Position numbers and translations under genes: made by a program
Notes under the pieces: model-generated
Seen by the model: the letters and a program-made list of their open reading frames with translations, nothing else
What the model was told of the DNA's origin: nothing
Database searches by the model: none
Shown here: positions 11,199-22,497 of the stretch, in pieces
Layout of the letters: every line of letters starts with the position of its first letter
How positions within the stretch are numbered: the first letter of the stretch is position 1
Assembly: GCA_948567375.1 (NCBI GenBank)
Contig: OX419759.1
Span: 33,519,493 to 33,583,492 of the forward strand
Length of the DNA: 64,000 nt
Direction of reading: 5' to 3'
From: Lunularia cruciata
Lineage: Eukaryota; Streptophyta; Marchantiopsida; Lunulariales; Lunulariaceae

Positions 11199-12882
11199 CT
11201 GCATGGGGCGCACCGCATAAGAAAAGGCGTCCCGCTCTTGGGATGTTGAATTTCAACCTCACCCCTTTCAGAACAGCAAAATATGACTCAAGCTTCGCGT
11301 TCCGGGCCAAAGCCGCATCGACCAGTGCCCGCTCACCAGCTGGCAAGTTCCAATCAACTAATCTCAAAGTAGAATTGACTTGTAATAAACCCATAAGAGT
11401 TTGGACGAGGATCTTTGATGGGAATTCAAGAGAGTTTCCACTCACTGCAAGGAAGCGCACCGAGGAGACGGTGATATTGTATCGAAGATCTCTCAAAAAA
11501 CTCTCACACAAATCAGTAAAGGAAAACCATTCCCATCCAAGGGTCGCCTCCCCCCACGTAGAATAATACAAAAATAACATAAATAATTCACTATGAGGAG
11601 TTTTTAATGGATCGCTTAATGGCCAATTTTTATAATTAATATATAATTTACTCTGAGAAATTTTTAATGGATCGCTCTAAGAAATTTCTAATGGATCGCT
11701 TAATGGCCCGTTTCTATATGACCGACTTCCATAAGATCTATCATCATATCTAAATGTTATTGATTTTATGGAGAAAAAATTTTGTAAATTTTCTTTCAAA
11801 AAAGAAATGAAAATTTTCATCAAATCTATATCTTGAATTTCACATAAAATATCAATAAATGGTACCCTAGTAGTGTTAAATGAAAATAAATCTTTTAACC
11901 CCTCGAATTGACCTCCGAACCTTCCCCTCGAACATTCCACTGTCACAGCAACTGATTGAAGAGTTGTATTTGATTGCAAAGACAGGCCGATCTTCCTCCA
12001 ACCTCCGTGAGTCATAGTGAGACTAAAATCGCATATGTACGTAAACCGGATGTCCTCTAGCGACCTGTTCATGGTCAACAGTTGCGGTAGAAACTCTCCC
12101 AGATCGGTAGTTTCCATTGTCAGATGTAGCTTCTTAATCGATCGATTGCAATCGGTTCCCGTGAAGACACTCCGCAACAACTCGAGCCAGCCCTTCCTCT
12201 TCCTCCACTCAGACGTACCGGTGGTAGGGTGTTGCTGGATGTCTAGGTACTCAAGACTCAGAGCATCCCGGACAAGGGCTCCCGCCAAGACTTTTACCTC
12301 ATGAGCGTGCAAGTCGTCGACACCGTGGAAGATGACACTAATTAAATTAGGAGCATTGCCGATCACCTTCGCTATATCGTTTATCATGTTGGCCCCTAGC
12401 CAAATCCCACAAATCTCGAGGGCAGGATTGGATGACAGTTGTTCTATTAGATCCCCCCTTTCGTTCCCGAGAAGTATCTTGTATGCACTTTTTGGGAAAG
12501 GAAAAATCCACAGCCCGTCCAAGTTACCAAGAGCATGTAAGGATCTCCGGCGCAACTCACTTGTCGAATTTAACGCATCGATTTGGAGAAAGAAAACTTC
12601 GTGATCCATCCAACTCTTTAGGAAGTTGAACATCAAATTGTCGTACTCCACCCAGTTCGAGGAAACACCCCGCATGTGATGCGGGGTGCCCACTCGAAAG
12701 TTCGCCAAGCACCTACGGATATTATCTGGTAACTCTTCCTCAGCGATATCTCCTCCCCCGCCTTCCTCTTCCTGGAGATTGCTGGTCGTGCTCGAAGGGT
12801 CCTCACCAATTGCAAGAGATTGGGTAGCTTTGTTTGGCACCTTGACAGTCGAGCCGCTTGCATCCCCGTTTAGTCCCGCCAT
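11199..12882 (-). CDS. ROCO gene, first exon: leucine-rich repeats and start of P-loop
   Basis: Starts at the ATG at 12882 (MAGLNGDASG); the same start is conserved in the second copy at 62891. After an acidic, glycine-rich linker (EEEGGGGDIAEEE) come irregular intracellular-type LRRs, for example LISVIFHGVDDLHAHEVKVLA, LEYLDIQ and NRSLEDIRFTYICDF, followed by STLRLVDWNLPAGERALVDAALARN and the P-loop start RLFLCGAPHAG. The frame is broken by one TAG at 11677-11679, inside a triple duplication coding SDPLxIS; reading past it the frame is open to the donor at 11199. Either the stop truncates the protein to LRRs only (401 residues), or a small unrecognised intron removes it, or the gene is a very recent pseudogene. 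ROCO proteins are cytoplasmic GTPases; ligand and role here are unknown. Confidence 0.8.
11584..11710 (-). repeat. In-frame triplication with stop codon in the LRR exon
   Basis: Three imperfect copies of a unit of about 26 bp containing AATGGATCGCT occur at about 11600-11620, 11660-11680 and 11685-11706. On the minus strand two copies read NGPLSDPL and WPLSDPL; the TAG at 11679-11677 lies between copies. Outer copies keep the reading frame of the exon on both sides. Confidence 0.75.
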
Positions 12883-12884
12883 AC

Positions 12885-13050
12885 CCTCTCTTCACAACGG
12901 TACTGGACGGTAAAGCTGTCGTCACCACTGACTATGAATGATCACGTTGTGCTACTAAGATTTCGAACAAAAATGAAATGTCGTTCTTGGTACGCGCAAT
13001 CGTTCACTTCAGATCTGGAGACGAATCTCCTCTGTGTCGGTAATATCTAC
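12885..13050 (-). promoter_or_regulatory. Conserved 5' flank of the ROCO gene
   Basis: About 165 bp immediately upstream of the start codon is almost identical to 62894-63060, including GGACGGTAAAGCTGTCGTCA and CGTTCTTGGTACGCGCAATC, and similarity fades beyond. It probably holds the 5' leader and core promoter; I see no clear TATA box. Confidence 0.4.
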
Positions 13051-13615
13051 ATCTTTGAAAGATGAATCAGAGGGATATCTCCACAGCGGACAGTCCGATA
13101 CACTACCACGCTATCACACTATCGAGGTGACTTACAGGGCAGGAAATATGTTATCTTCAAAATTAACTCACCGACGAGGACAAGAAAGCATTTGAACTTC
13201 AATGCTGGTGATCATGAAACTTATGCGGTTGACCATCAGATGATGCAAAAGAGATCCACCACGCCATACATGAGATGCTTTGCGTGCATATTGCGTATAG
13301 TCTATGCCATCGAGGAGGAGTGCTGCGACTGGGGGACCTGAGGATGAAAGTCATGCATAGGACGATAAATTCACTGTAGCTGAAGACATAGTACTGATAT
13401 CATTGAGCTCGTTTCCTAGAATCATCTATATCCGATTGCAGTAAGACTTTGGTGCAGATCAGATCAGGTACCAATGTCACGCTTTTGAATATACTATCTT
13501 ATACAGATTCCACTCTAGAACAAAACAGAACCCCAGCTTTCCCCATTCTTGGCTTCTTATGGTCTTGCTGGCAGTTCGAATCTCGTGGGGGACTTTGTAT
13601 CTGATATACATGAAG
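13051..13615. other. No gene recognised
   Basis: About 0.57 kb between the ROCO 5' flank and the copia remnant. Frames are short and interrupted. I see nothing I can name. Confidence 0.4.
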
Positions 13616-14830
13616 TGATGCATGGGTACTGGTGGATATTCTGTTTCCATTAAGCTCAAGGAGGAAGTTTACCTCTCTGAACCTGAAGGAAATCAAGTGC
13701 AAGGTGTTAAACATTTGGTTTGGAGAATGGAAAAGGCACTTGATAAGCCAAGCTAGTAGAATGTTAAATCTCAAAAAGAACTTTGTTATGCTCAAGAAGC
13801 TCAATTTTAATCGAGTTATGAGATATGAAGCAACTTTTACTAGCAGACATCATCTAAATGAATTATTCTTGTAATTCTGTGTATAGATGACTTAATTAAT
13901 CACCATCGGGGATCAATTTAAACCAAGGTATGATGTAGATTTATACTACTGTGGACATCATTTGCAGGAATTTCGTTTATGTAAGAAAACTTAATAATTA
14001 TTGCGGTTGATGATAAAGGATTTGGAATCTAAGAATTGGTGTCTCCACATCTTCCGGAATGAAAGATATTGGGATTACGGATTAGTGTCCTAGCTTGGAA
14101 GTAAAAATGAGAGTAGATTGAACACATCTTACGTGAGAATGTTATATTGACTCGGTCTTGTCCAAATACAAGATAGAAGATTGCAAAGGAGTTCTACAGT
14201 AGTAAGCACTTAAAAAGTAATATTTGATTGAGTGGGAAAAATGCTGGATGAGAATCTACACAAAAGAATGGTTCGATATTCTATTGTGACTCGATCAAGG
14301 CCAAATGTAGCATACTCAATGTCACAGATTGGTAAATCTATTGCAAGACCCGATAAGTCATACACAAAGCAAGTTGTTTGTTACTTTAAAGGCACCAAAT
14401 CTTTTGGTTTGGTGCGTTTAAAATAACTCAATATCAATAAGATTTATCTCTGGTTACGCATTTACTTTAGGCTGTGCAGCCATGAGTGATTTGGCTAAGA
14501 AACGACCAATTGTTCTATTGAGCTCTACCAAGGTTGAGTATCAGGTGTTCACAAATGGACCATGTGAGGTGATTTGGTCAAGAAAACTTCTGTTAGAGAT
14601 TGGGTTTTGGAAGAGAGAACCTACTGTAACCTTTGGAGACAACTTGAGCTTAATTTATCTCACACTCAATTGGTTATTACACTCTAGAACAAAGTACTTA
14701 CAGACCCAACATCATTTTGTATGTGAAAAGTTAAAAGCATGAGATTGATGTCATTGGTATTCAGGAGAATAGCAAGCGGCAGGTTATTTTACGGAAGGTC
14801 TATCTAGGGGCTAAACTCAGAAAGTTTTGA
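13616..14830 (+). mobile_element. Ty1/copia retrotransposon remnant (RT and RNase H)
   Basis: Fragments of copia polyprotein in shifting frames. At 13640-13740 the peptide KLKEEVYLSEPEGNQVQG matches the copia reverse transcriptase segment that usually reads KEEVYMxQPEGF. At 14260-14424 RSRPNVAYSMSQIGKSIARP and YFKGTKSFGL match the C-terminal region (TRPDIxxAVxxxSRF; LRYLKGT). At 14485-14742 KKRPIVLLSSTKVEY, EVIWSRKLL and LLHSRTKYLQTQHHFVCEK match RNase H (VALSSTEAEY; HSRTKHIDIRYHFVRE). No LTRs were found. The first part recurs at 63937-64000. Confidence 0.85.
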
Positions 14831-14905
14831 TTTCAAGCTAACATAAAAAAGATAATAAATAGCATTCTCTAAGAACATAACAACTAAGCGATTTAGAAAG
14901 TATAC

Positions 14906-14930
14906 AGTAAGTAAGTAAGTAAGTAAGTAG
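14906..14930 (+). repeat. GTAA microsatellite
   Basis: About six units of the tetranucleotide GTAA. No other significance seen. Confidence 0.9.
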
Positions 14931-15140
14931 GAGTGTGACATTACTAGTTTATATTTCGAATATTCCAAAATGGAACTGTCAAGTAAAGCTAATGACTGAC
15001 AGTAAGTATAACAATTTCAATGATTCAGTAAAGCACCATCCTAAAATATCCTTGACGAAGAGAAACAGTACCCTGTACAGTAACAGAAAAGAACTATAGC
15101 ATTTCAACTTTCTGGTTTTTCTTATTTTTTCTTTATCAAG

Positions 15141-15243
15141 TGGGGCTTACCCCCATTTTACCTTTATCGTTTTTCCTTTGTACGGGCTTGATGGGGTCTT
15201 CCCATCCTTGGTCTTTTCCACGCGGTCGCCCCTTATCCCTTCG
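15141..15243 (-). mobile_element. Small hairpin element, copy 1
   Basis: A 103-bp insertion in tandem unit 1, flanked by TCAAG on both sides (15136-15140 and 15244-15248). The uninterrupted sites in units 2 (about 17072) and 3 (about 18370) have a single TCAAG, so these are direct evidence of an insertion with a 5-bp target duplication. It has no ORF and contains GATGGG/CCCATC and TGGGG/CCCCA stems. Confidence 0.7.
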
Positions 15244-15743
15244 TCAAGTTCTATAAAATATGAGCAAGCTTCAGGACACGCTTACGGGGCAAAGAACACC
15301 GCAGCGGACAGCTGTTTCGTGGACGGTGGAAGTGGGCGACACGTAATGATGACGAGTGGGATTGATATCTGGTCTCGTAGCACTGGAAACTTGCATCAGG
15401 TCGTACCTGGATCGAGTCACTACTGGAAGGACCAAGTCCACGAGGGTAATCGTCAGATACTCATGCTCAGCTCAGCAACTACTACGTTGGAGATCGCTGA
15501 TATCCAATTGGCTTGCTCTCGCTTCTTAATCTGCTGGTGTCGTCAGGGAAACCAATACTGTAAAAGACGTCATATGCGGAAAGCGAATGTCCCGATTGGC
15601 CTGGTCTAGCTCCTCAATCATATCAAGTTTTTTTTTTTAAATTTAGTTGAATCCAAATATAATTTCAATCGTATGTTGAAAACTTGTCTTCAACAATACT
15701 TTTTTGATTTCTGCATCACGTTATGTACGATGCAATTCATCAT

Positions 15744-15953
15744 ACGGCTTGATGTATTCACGTACGTTTAATGGAATTTTCCCAATTTTTAGTGTTTACT
15801 AAGAGAAATAGGCGACTGCGTAGGAAAACCGAAGGATGGGAAGACCCCATCAAACCATACAAGGGAGAGAAGAAAAGTAATATGGGGCTAAGCCCCAATA
15901 GAGTCTACATGAGGTGTTTCCTAAGCGGTCTCTCTTTTCTCATTTATCATAAA
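15744..15953 (+). mobile_element. Small hairpin element, copy 2 with flanking insert
   Basis: Absent from tandem units 2 and 3, which read straight from GCAATTCATCAT into AAAGGTGCTTTACAC. The core 15793-15900 is the reverse complement of the 15141-15243 core, so two copies were inserted in opposite directions about 0.55 kb apart. Short TCAT repeats flank it. Confidence 0.55.
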
Positions 15954-16599
15954 TCATAAAGGTGCTTTACACTTGTGTTCTAAGTTGTCTACTGAGCAGG
16001 ATAATTTGAGAGCACCGAAGAGAGCCATACAGAGATGTAGTTGAAATTTCATTGCATAACATGGACACGAATGATCAGGCGTCAACTACCCTAGATACTC
16101 TAGATGAAGAAGACTGCGATTTTATGTTCTGCTGTGCGTCAAAGACTTGGTACTTTGACTTTATTATGGAGGAGATGTGTTGTTGCGCTTCGAAAATCGT
16201 CTGCCACTCCTTGATAATGCTTAGTCTCCCCACCCGGAGCTGTACTGCTGCCAATCCATCTTTCAATTACGGCTCTCGTGGACACTTGTATCGGATACGA
16301 TACACTTAGGTCTATTTTTCGTGTAATAACAGAGCGTCAATGAACTGACAACTTCTTGGAATACCTTTCTTCTAATTGGGAATGGTCCGATGTGAGCAAA
16401 AAAATTAGCTCCTACTTACGTCATCGGTTGGATGTAAATTATCTTCATATGGTGATAATCTTTCGAACCAAAAATTCATATGGTAAATCCATCTAGCCAA
16501 AAGTTCTTACAGGGGAAGTATTCTATTTTCAATGTGTTTCTTGACAAGATCAAAATCAACCATTTCTAACTTAAAATTCTACTTTTCGTGATGAACCAT

Positions 16600-16760
16600 A
16601 CGGAAGCGACTCGCTCGACCTCCCAACACACTTTCGATTTTTGAGTTTGAATTTATATGAATTCTCAGGTGTGACAAACCATATAGAAGCGACTCGCTCG
16701 ACCTCTCAAAACCCTTTTGACTTTTGAGGTTGAATTTATATGAATTCTCAGGTGTGACAT
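16600..16760 (+). repeat. Tandem duplication of about 75 bp
   Basis: Two copies of a block with ACCATA-GGAAGCGACTCGCTCGACCT and TTTGAATTTATATGAATTCTCAGGTGTGAC lie side by side. A single degenerate copy precedes unit 3 at about 17980-18045. Confidence 0.75.
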
Positions 16761-16857
16761 TGACATGGTATTTTATTAATGCGAAACAGTGTTATGACAC
16801 AAAATTAACAAGTAACTCAATTCGATAGATATCTGATCTCGACGACGACGCATCTCG

Positions 16858-16995
16858 ACCCAGCTCTTGGGCTATTCGATTCCAGCCTCACACCCTTCAG
16901 AATAGCAAAATATGACTCAAGCTTCGCGTTCCGGGCCAAAGCCGCATCGACCAATGCTCGCTCACCAACCAGCCCCCAAGCTGATCTCAAAGTAG
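16858..16995 (-). pseudogene. ROCO LRR-exon scrap
   Basis: The minus strand reads GERALVDAALARNAKLESYF and then LKGVRLESNSPRAG, matching the end of the LRR exon of the near-complete gene just before its P-loop. No other exon is present. It joins directly to tandem unit 2. Confidence 0.85.
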
Positions 16996-18144
16996 AAAAT
17001 ACCCTGTACAGTAACAGAAAAGAAGTACAGCTTTTCAACTCTCTGGCTTTTCTATTCTTTGTTCATCAAGTTGTATAAGATATGAAGAAGCTTCAGGACA
17101 CGTGAATGGAGCAAAGAACAGCTGCAGCGGAATACACCTGTTTTATGGACGGTGGGAAAGGCCACACGTAATGAAGACAAGTGGGATTGATATATGATCT
17201 CGACCACTGAAAACTTGTATCAGGTCGTACCTGGATCGAGTCGCTACTAGAAGGACCACGTCCACAAGTGTATTAGTAAGATACTACGTGCTCAACGACT
17301 GTTACGTTGGAGATCTCTAGCATCCAGTTGGTCTGCTCTCGCTTTTTAGTCTGCTGGTGTCGTGGGAAACACTTTCATATGCGGAAAGAGAATGTCTCGA
17401 TTTGTTGAGGTTTACACATGTCCTTGTCCAACCACATCATGTCAGTTGGTTGAGGTTTACACATGTCCTTGTCCAACCCACACTCATGTTGGTTTTTCTT
17501 TTAAATCTTAGTGAATTTAAAATACAATTGCGATAGTATTGTTGAGAACTTGTCTTCGACAATATCTTTTTGATTTCTGCACCGCGTTATGTGCGATACA
17601 AATCATCATAAAGTTATGTATGACGCAATTCATCATAAAGGTGCTTTACACTTGTGTTCTAAGTTGTCTACTGAGCAGGAAAATTTGGGAGCATCGAAGA
17701 GAACCATACAGAGATGTAGTTAAAATTCATTCTCACATTGACACGAATGGTCAGGCTTCAACAACCCTATATATTCTGGCTAGAGAAGACTGCGATTTTA
17801 TGTTCTGCTGTGCCTCAAAGACTGGACTTGGTACTTTGACTTTATTATGAAGGAGCTGTGTTGTTGCGGTACAAAAATCGTTTACCATTCCCTGATAATC
17901 TTTGTTTCCACACGCGTAGCTGTACTGCTGCGAATCCATCTTTCAATTACGGCTCTAGTGGGTACTTGTATCGGATACTCCCTCGACCTCTCAACACACT
18001 TTTGACTTTTGAGTCTGAATTTATGTGATTTCTCAGGTGTGACATTGACATGGTTGATTCTTTTAAAGCGAAACAATGTTATGACAAAAAGTTAACTAGT
18101 AACTCAATTCGATTGATATCTGATCTCCACACATAGGAAATGAC

Positions 18145-18298
18145 GCCCAACTCTTGGGTTGGGTTATTGGATTCCAGTCTCACACCTTTCAGAATAACAA
18201 AATATGACTCAAGCTTCGCGTTCGGGGCCAAAACCGCCCAAACTTGACCAATGCTCGCTCACCGGCCCCCCAAGTCAACTGATCTCAAAGTAGAAAAT
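18145..18298 (-). pseudogene. ROCO LRR-exon scrap, second copy
   Basis: Same segment as 16858-16995, at the head of tandem unit 3, with a short insertion (about 18235-18246) and frameshift. Its repeat position shows that the scrap was duplicated together with the 1.2-kb unit. Confidence 0.8.
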
Positions 18299-19177
18299 AC
18301 CCCGTACAGTCACAGAAAAGACGTCTAGCTTTCCAACTTTCTGGCTCTTTTTATCTTTCTTCATCAAGTTGTATAAAATATGAGGAAGCATGAGGAAACG
18401 TGTACGGGACGAAGAACGGCTGCAGCGAAAGACAGCTGTTTTGGGGAAGGTGGGCGTAGGCCACACGTAATGATGATGAGTGGGATCGATATCTGATCTC
18501 GAAGCACTGGAAACTTGCATCAGGTCGTACCTGCATCGAGTCGCTACTAGGACCACGTTCATAATTGTCAGATACTGCTCAACAACTATGCCTTGGAGAT
18601 CATAGCATCCAACCGGCTCGCTCTCGCTTCTTAATGTGCTGGTGTCGTCAGGGAAACCAAGATATAAAACACGTTCATATGGGGAAAGGGAATGTCTCGA
18701 TTGGCCTGGTCTAGGTTTACACATGTCCGTGACCCACCCTCAATCATGTCAGTTTCTTTTTCTTCTGTAAATCTTAGTGAATTTAAAAGACAATTTCCAT
18801 AGTATTGTTGAAACCTTGTCTTCGACAACACTTTTCTGATCTCTGCACCACGTTACGTGCGATACAATTAATCATAAAGTTATGTATGACGCAATTCATC
18901 ACAAAGGTACTTTACACTTGCGTTCTACGTTGTCTACTGCGGAAGAAAAATTGAGAGCATCGAAGAGAGCCATATAGAGATGAAATTCATTGTATCACAT
19001 TGTCATGAATTGTCAGGCGTCAACTATACTAGATACTCTGGATGAAGAAGATTGCGATTTTTTGTTGGGCCTCAAAGACCGGGCCTTTGTACATTGACTT
19101 TCTTATGAAGGAGATGTGTTGTTGCGTTCCCAAAATAGTTTGTCATTCCTTGGTAATTCTTAGTGTCCACACAATCC

Positions 19178-20151
19178 AAGAGGGGAAATTCATTAAGAAA
19201 ATAGCAAAAGAGTAAATTTTGAAGAAAAAAATTAAACTTTGAAGAAAAATAAGTACTAAGATGAGAAATTGGCCAAGAAAACAATCATAAAATAAACTTT
19301 GAAAGAAGATAAATCACTAGATGTGAAATTTACGAATGAAACAATTACAAAATAAACTTTGGAGAAAAAATAAATTTATTTTAGCAATGTGAATCAAATT
19401 TATTGCACAAAGAGAATCTGAGGAGGAGAGTCACTAGTCTCACCAAGCAATGATTGATTAAATAATTTGGAGTTTGTGAATATGTTTTTGGATGATTTGC
19501 ATAAAAGAGTACTCTTTATTGTGATATGCCTTTCAAGAATGAGTTATTACTAGAGAGTACGATAATGAATAGACCAATCTGCCGGCTCTCACCAAGGGAG
19601 TTGGAGGAGTTAAAAATAACACTTATAGAGTTATTAGAGAATTACTACATACAATATTATATATTTCATTGGAGAGCACCGGAACTATTTGTTCTAATGA
19701 AAAATGAAATATTTCATTTTTATATTGATTATCATGGACTCAATAAACAAATAATGAAGAATGTATATCTTTTGCCTCAAATTGATGATTTATTTAATCG
19801 ATTGGGTGAAGCATAATATTCTCCAAATTAGATCTTTGCAACAATTATTGGTAAATCTCCATTGATAAAGAAGATGTGCAAAGGTTACCTTTTGTATAAG
19901 GTATGGATGTTTTAAATGGATAGTTCTATCTTTTGTGCTCACTAATGCTCCAATAGTCTTCATGGATCACATGCATCGAGTGTTGAATGGACTATTGGAT
20001 GGGTATGTGGTGGTGTTTTTAGATGATATTTTAATCTATAGCAAGACAGAAATAAGACACACAAATCATGTGCGAGAAGTCCTAAGGTGACTATGTCCAT
20101 GGAAGTTTTTTTGCAAGAAATCAAAATGTGCCTTTTGGTAAAAGGAAGTTA
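19178..20151 (+). mobile_element. Family A gypsy fragment (linker and RT)
   Basis: Decayed pol sequence. The peptides LSPRELEELKITLIELLE, IDYHGLNKQIMKNVYLLPQIDDL and [14 protein letters not shown] match reverse transcriptase of the family A element at 41640-42170. Upstream (19178-19400) is an AT-shifted version of the repeated linker. The RT is cut at 20151, exactly where the family B LTR begins, so the B element inserted into this A copy. Confidence 0.85.
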
Positions 20152-20671
20152 TTATAATACTTCAAGTACAAGAGAACTCTCCAAGAGAGATACAAGAGAA
20201 AAAACAAAAATTTCATGCTCAATACTTTGATGTCGCAAAGGAACACCTTCTCTTTATCATATAGCAAAGATGATCCTCTCAAAAGAAGCTCCACCCTTGG
20301 ATCAAATACAAGGATTGGAGACATCTCAACAAGCTGCACCCTTGGATTAATTGCAAGGATAGGTGACATGTCGGTCCTTGTCCTATCTATATTGGAGGGA
20401 ATCTTCTTGTAGGAAGCTTAGAATCCCATGGATGAGGTATTGTTAGAAAACTCTTGATGAGACAAACCATTTGAAGGTCTAATTCATCCATTTTGGCCTC
20501 CAAAATTAGTGCTCAACTTTTCAAGTTATTTTTGGCTTATGCTATATTAGTAGAAGTATTTTTTTGGTGACACCTCTATCTCATTTACTTAGCTATCATG
20601 CATACCATCATTCCATATGTCACCAAGTTGATTTTTACCTCTAGATAATATGTCTACCTATTTGTATTACA
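20152..20671 (-). repeat. Family B LTR (3' LTR of a minus-strand B element)
   Basis: On the minus strand it begins TGTAATAC and ends in a GTATTATAA-type end, like the B 5' LTR at 28667-29456. Shared blocks include ATCCAAGGGTG-AGCTT and AATAAAGAGAA or its variant. A purine tract (AAAAGGGGAGGTCT on the minus strand, 20672-20685) abuts its start, as expected of a polypurine tract. Confidence 0.75.
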
Positions 20672-21935
20672 GACCTCCCCTTTTAAGATGCAACTTCCTT
20701 GTTGCAAAGATGTTGCTCAAAAGATTGAACTAACATTGGTGCATTGGTCAAATTGGCCGTTTGCTCCAATATTGCCTCATGTAGTGGGTACTCTTTTCAA
20801 TGTACAAGGTATTCCACATGTGAATGGCGAGTACCATGGATGTGTTTCTGGAGAATGCGTTTGACTTCATATGCCTTTGTGTCATCAATGAGGGTTGGGC
20901 AAGGTCAACTTTCTTGGATGGAAGAGAAGGGAGGCGGTCGAGGTGCATATCAATGTAGTAAGGAAACATGGAATATTGGATAGATCTTATATCTTTATGT
21001 GTGGTGGTAGCTTGAGGTGGTAGGCCACTACACCGATTCGATGAAGAATAGAGGTTTGAGCTTGTAAAGGCCAACTAACATGAGGTTGGTGGTTGACAAC
21101 CAAACTTGATCTCCAACTTGAACTCCATGTGTTGGCAGTGTACCTTTGCATACTACTTCTATAGTAATAAAATTTACTACTTCTGTAGTATGCATACTAC
21201 TTCTATATTATGCAAATTCTGCAACTTGTACTTGGAGTTCTCCACTCCTTGTTGGATTTTAGAAACAAAAGTGTTGACAACATCAACCTTGGTAGCCACC
21301 AGATGGACCTTCATCAAAATCAAAGGTGTGAAAGGTGTGAAAGGATGTTTCCATACATGAGGAAGAATGGTGTGACTTGTGTGGAAGCATTCACTAAATT
21401 GTTGCAATTAAATTTGACCAATGAGAATAAGGTGTTCCACCTCTCTTGCTGATCTAAAGTAAAACCCCAAAGCATATCTTCAATAGTGTGATTTGACCTC
21501 TTTGTTTGTCCATCATCTGTAGACAAATATGCTTTGGACATGGCCAATTTGGTTTTAAAGACACCAAAGAGTATTTTCCAAAATAAACTAATGAATTGAG
21601 TGCCTTTATATGTGATGAGCACTCTAGATAGGCTATGGTGAGAGAAAATTGCAGCTTAGTACAATTCACCTAGTTTCAGGGTAGTCATATCCTTGGTGAT
21701 AGAATCATTTTTCTAAGTTGGTCGACAAAGACTACAATGGAGTCAAATCTTGAGGTGGTCTTGAGTAATTCACAAACCAAATCCATGCTTACTTGTTCCC
21801 AATATTGTGTAGGAGTGGGGAGGGGGTTGAAGGAGTCATATGGGAGCTTGATTACAAGCTTTATTTTGTTAACAAAGTAAGAAGCTCTGAACATATTCCA
21901 TCACATTGTTGCTCAACTTGGGCCAATAATAGTTG
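20672..21935 (-). mobile_element. Family B integrase remnant, minus strand
   Basis: Integrase C-terminal half and 3' region. Peptides DSIVVFVDQLRKM, TYKGTQFISLFWKILFGVFKTKLAMS and ASTQVTPFFLMYG match the plus-strand B copy at 47400-47800. Frame breaks and stops are frequent. It is interrupted at 21936 by a family A LTR; its 5' remainder is not seen. Confidence 0.85.
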
Positions 21936-22091
21936 TGTAAAAGTCCAAGGCCGAGGAGAGAAATAGGAGAATGGAAGCTCACATTGGAACACTTGAATGA
22001 GGGAAAAATCTGAATGCTTAGCATGAGCTTTGGCTCTTGTATGTATATGGATCTTACAAGGCTCTTGAGAAGCTTCTCAAGAAACTTCTTT
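21936..22091 (-). mobile_element. Family A element G2: distal part of its 3' LTR
   Basis: End of a family A LTR on the minus strand (TGTAAAAG at 21936 is the reverse complement of the LTR end CTTTTACA). The LTR is interrupted by the complete element G1 and resumes at 27719. The 5-bp TCTTT at 22087-22091 is repeated at 27719-27723. Confidence 0.8.
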
Positions 22092-22497
22092 TGTAAAAGA
22101 CCGGATCCGAGGAGAGAAATAGAAACTCACATTAGGACACTTGAATGAGGGAAAAATCTGAATGCCTAGCATGAGCTTTGACCCTGGTATTTATAAGTAG
22201 CATACAAGGCCCTTGAGAAGCTTCCTCAAGTCGCTTTCTTAGAGTGCAAGCCAAGTTAACTAGGAAGCTTCTCAAGAATCTTTCTTCTAGAAGTTGCCTA
22301 CTTGGCGTGCAAGCTAAGCTAGTTGGAAGTTTCTGGAAGCTACCTTCTAGAAGGTACTTACTTGAGGTGCAAGCTAAACTAGCCGGGAAGCTTTCCAAGA
22401 AGCTTCCTAGATACTTCCAAAATATTCTAGGTTAATTTGTCTTATGTGCTACTTTGTAATCTCGATTAACTTTGTCGCTAAACTCCATATTGTTACA
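22092..22497 (-). repeat. G1 3' LTR
   Basis: 406 bp, TGTAACAATATGG to CTTTTACA on the minus strand. Contains a perfect three-unit heat-shock element (22326-22338, GAAgtTTCtgGAA). The polypurine tract on the internal side reads GGCGGGGGAGTA on the minus strand. Confidence 0.95.

Larger units (their letters stand above)
15055..19177. repeat. Three tandem copies of a unit of about 1.2 kb
   Basis: Units at about 15055-16310, 16840-17990 and 18110-19177. Each has the start block CAGTAACAGAAAAGAA, an internal GCATCAGGTCGTACCTG-type block, a TTGTCTTCGACAA-type inverted motif, and an end block GACTGCGATTTTATGTTCTGC. Units 2 and 3 begin with a ROCO LRR-exon scrap, so the duplicated unit included ROCO sequence. 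Unit 1 is longer because of two insertions of a small hairpin element. The last unit is cut at 19177 by the transposon block. No convincing protein. Confidence 0.75.

Noticed and set aside
22092-22497. CRISPR-like spaced repeats (AGAAGCTTCT) in the LTRs
   Set aside because: Repeat spacing is irregular, spacers are not unique and the context is a plant LTR.
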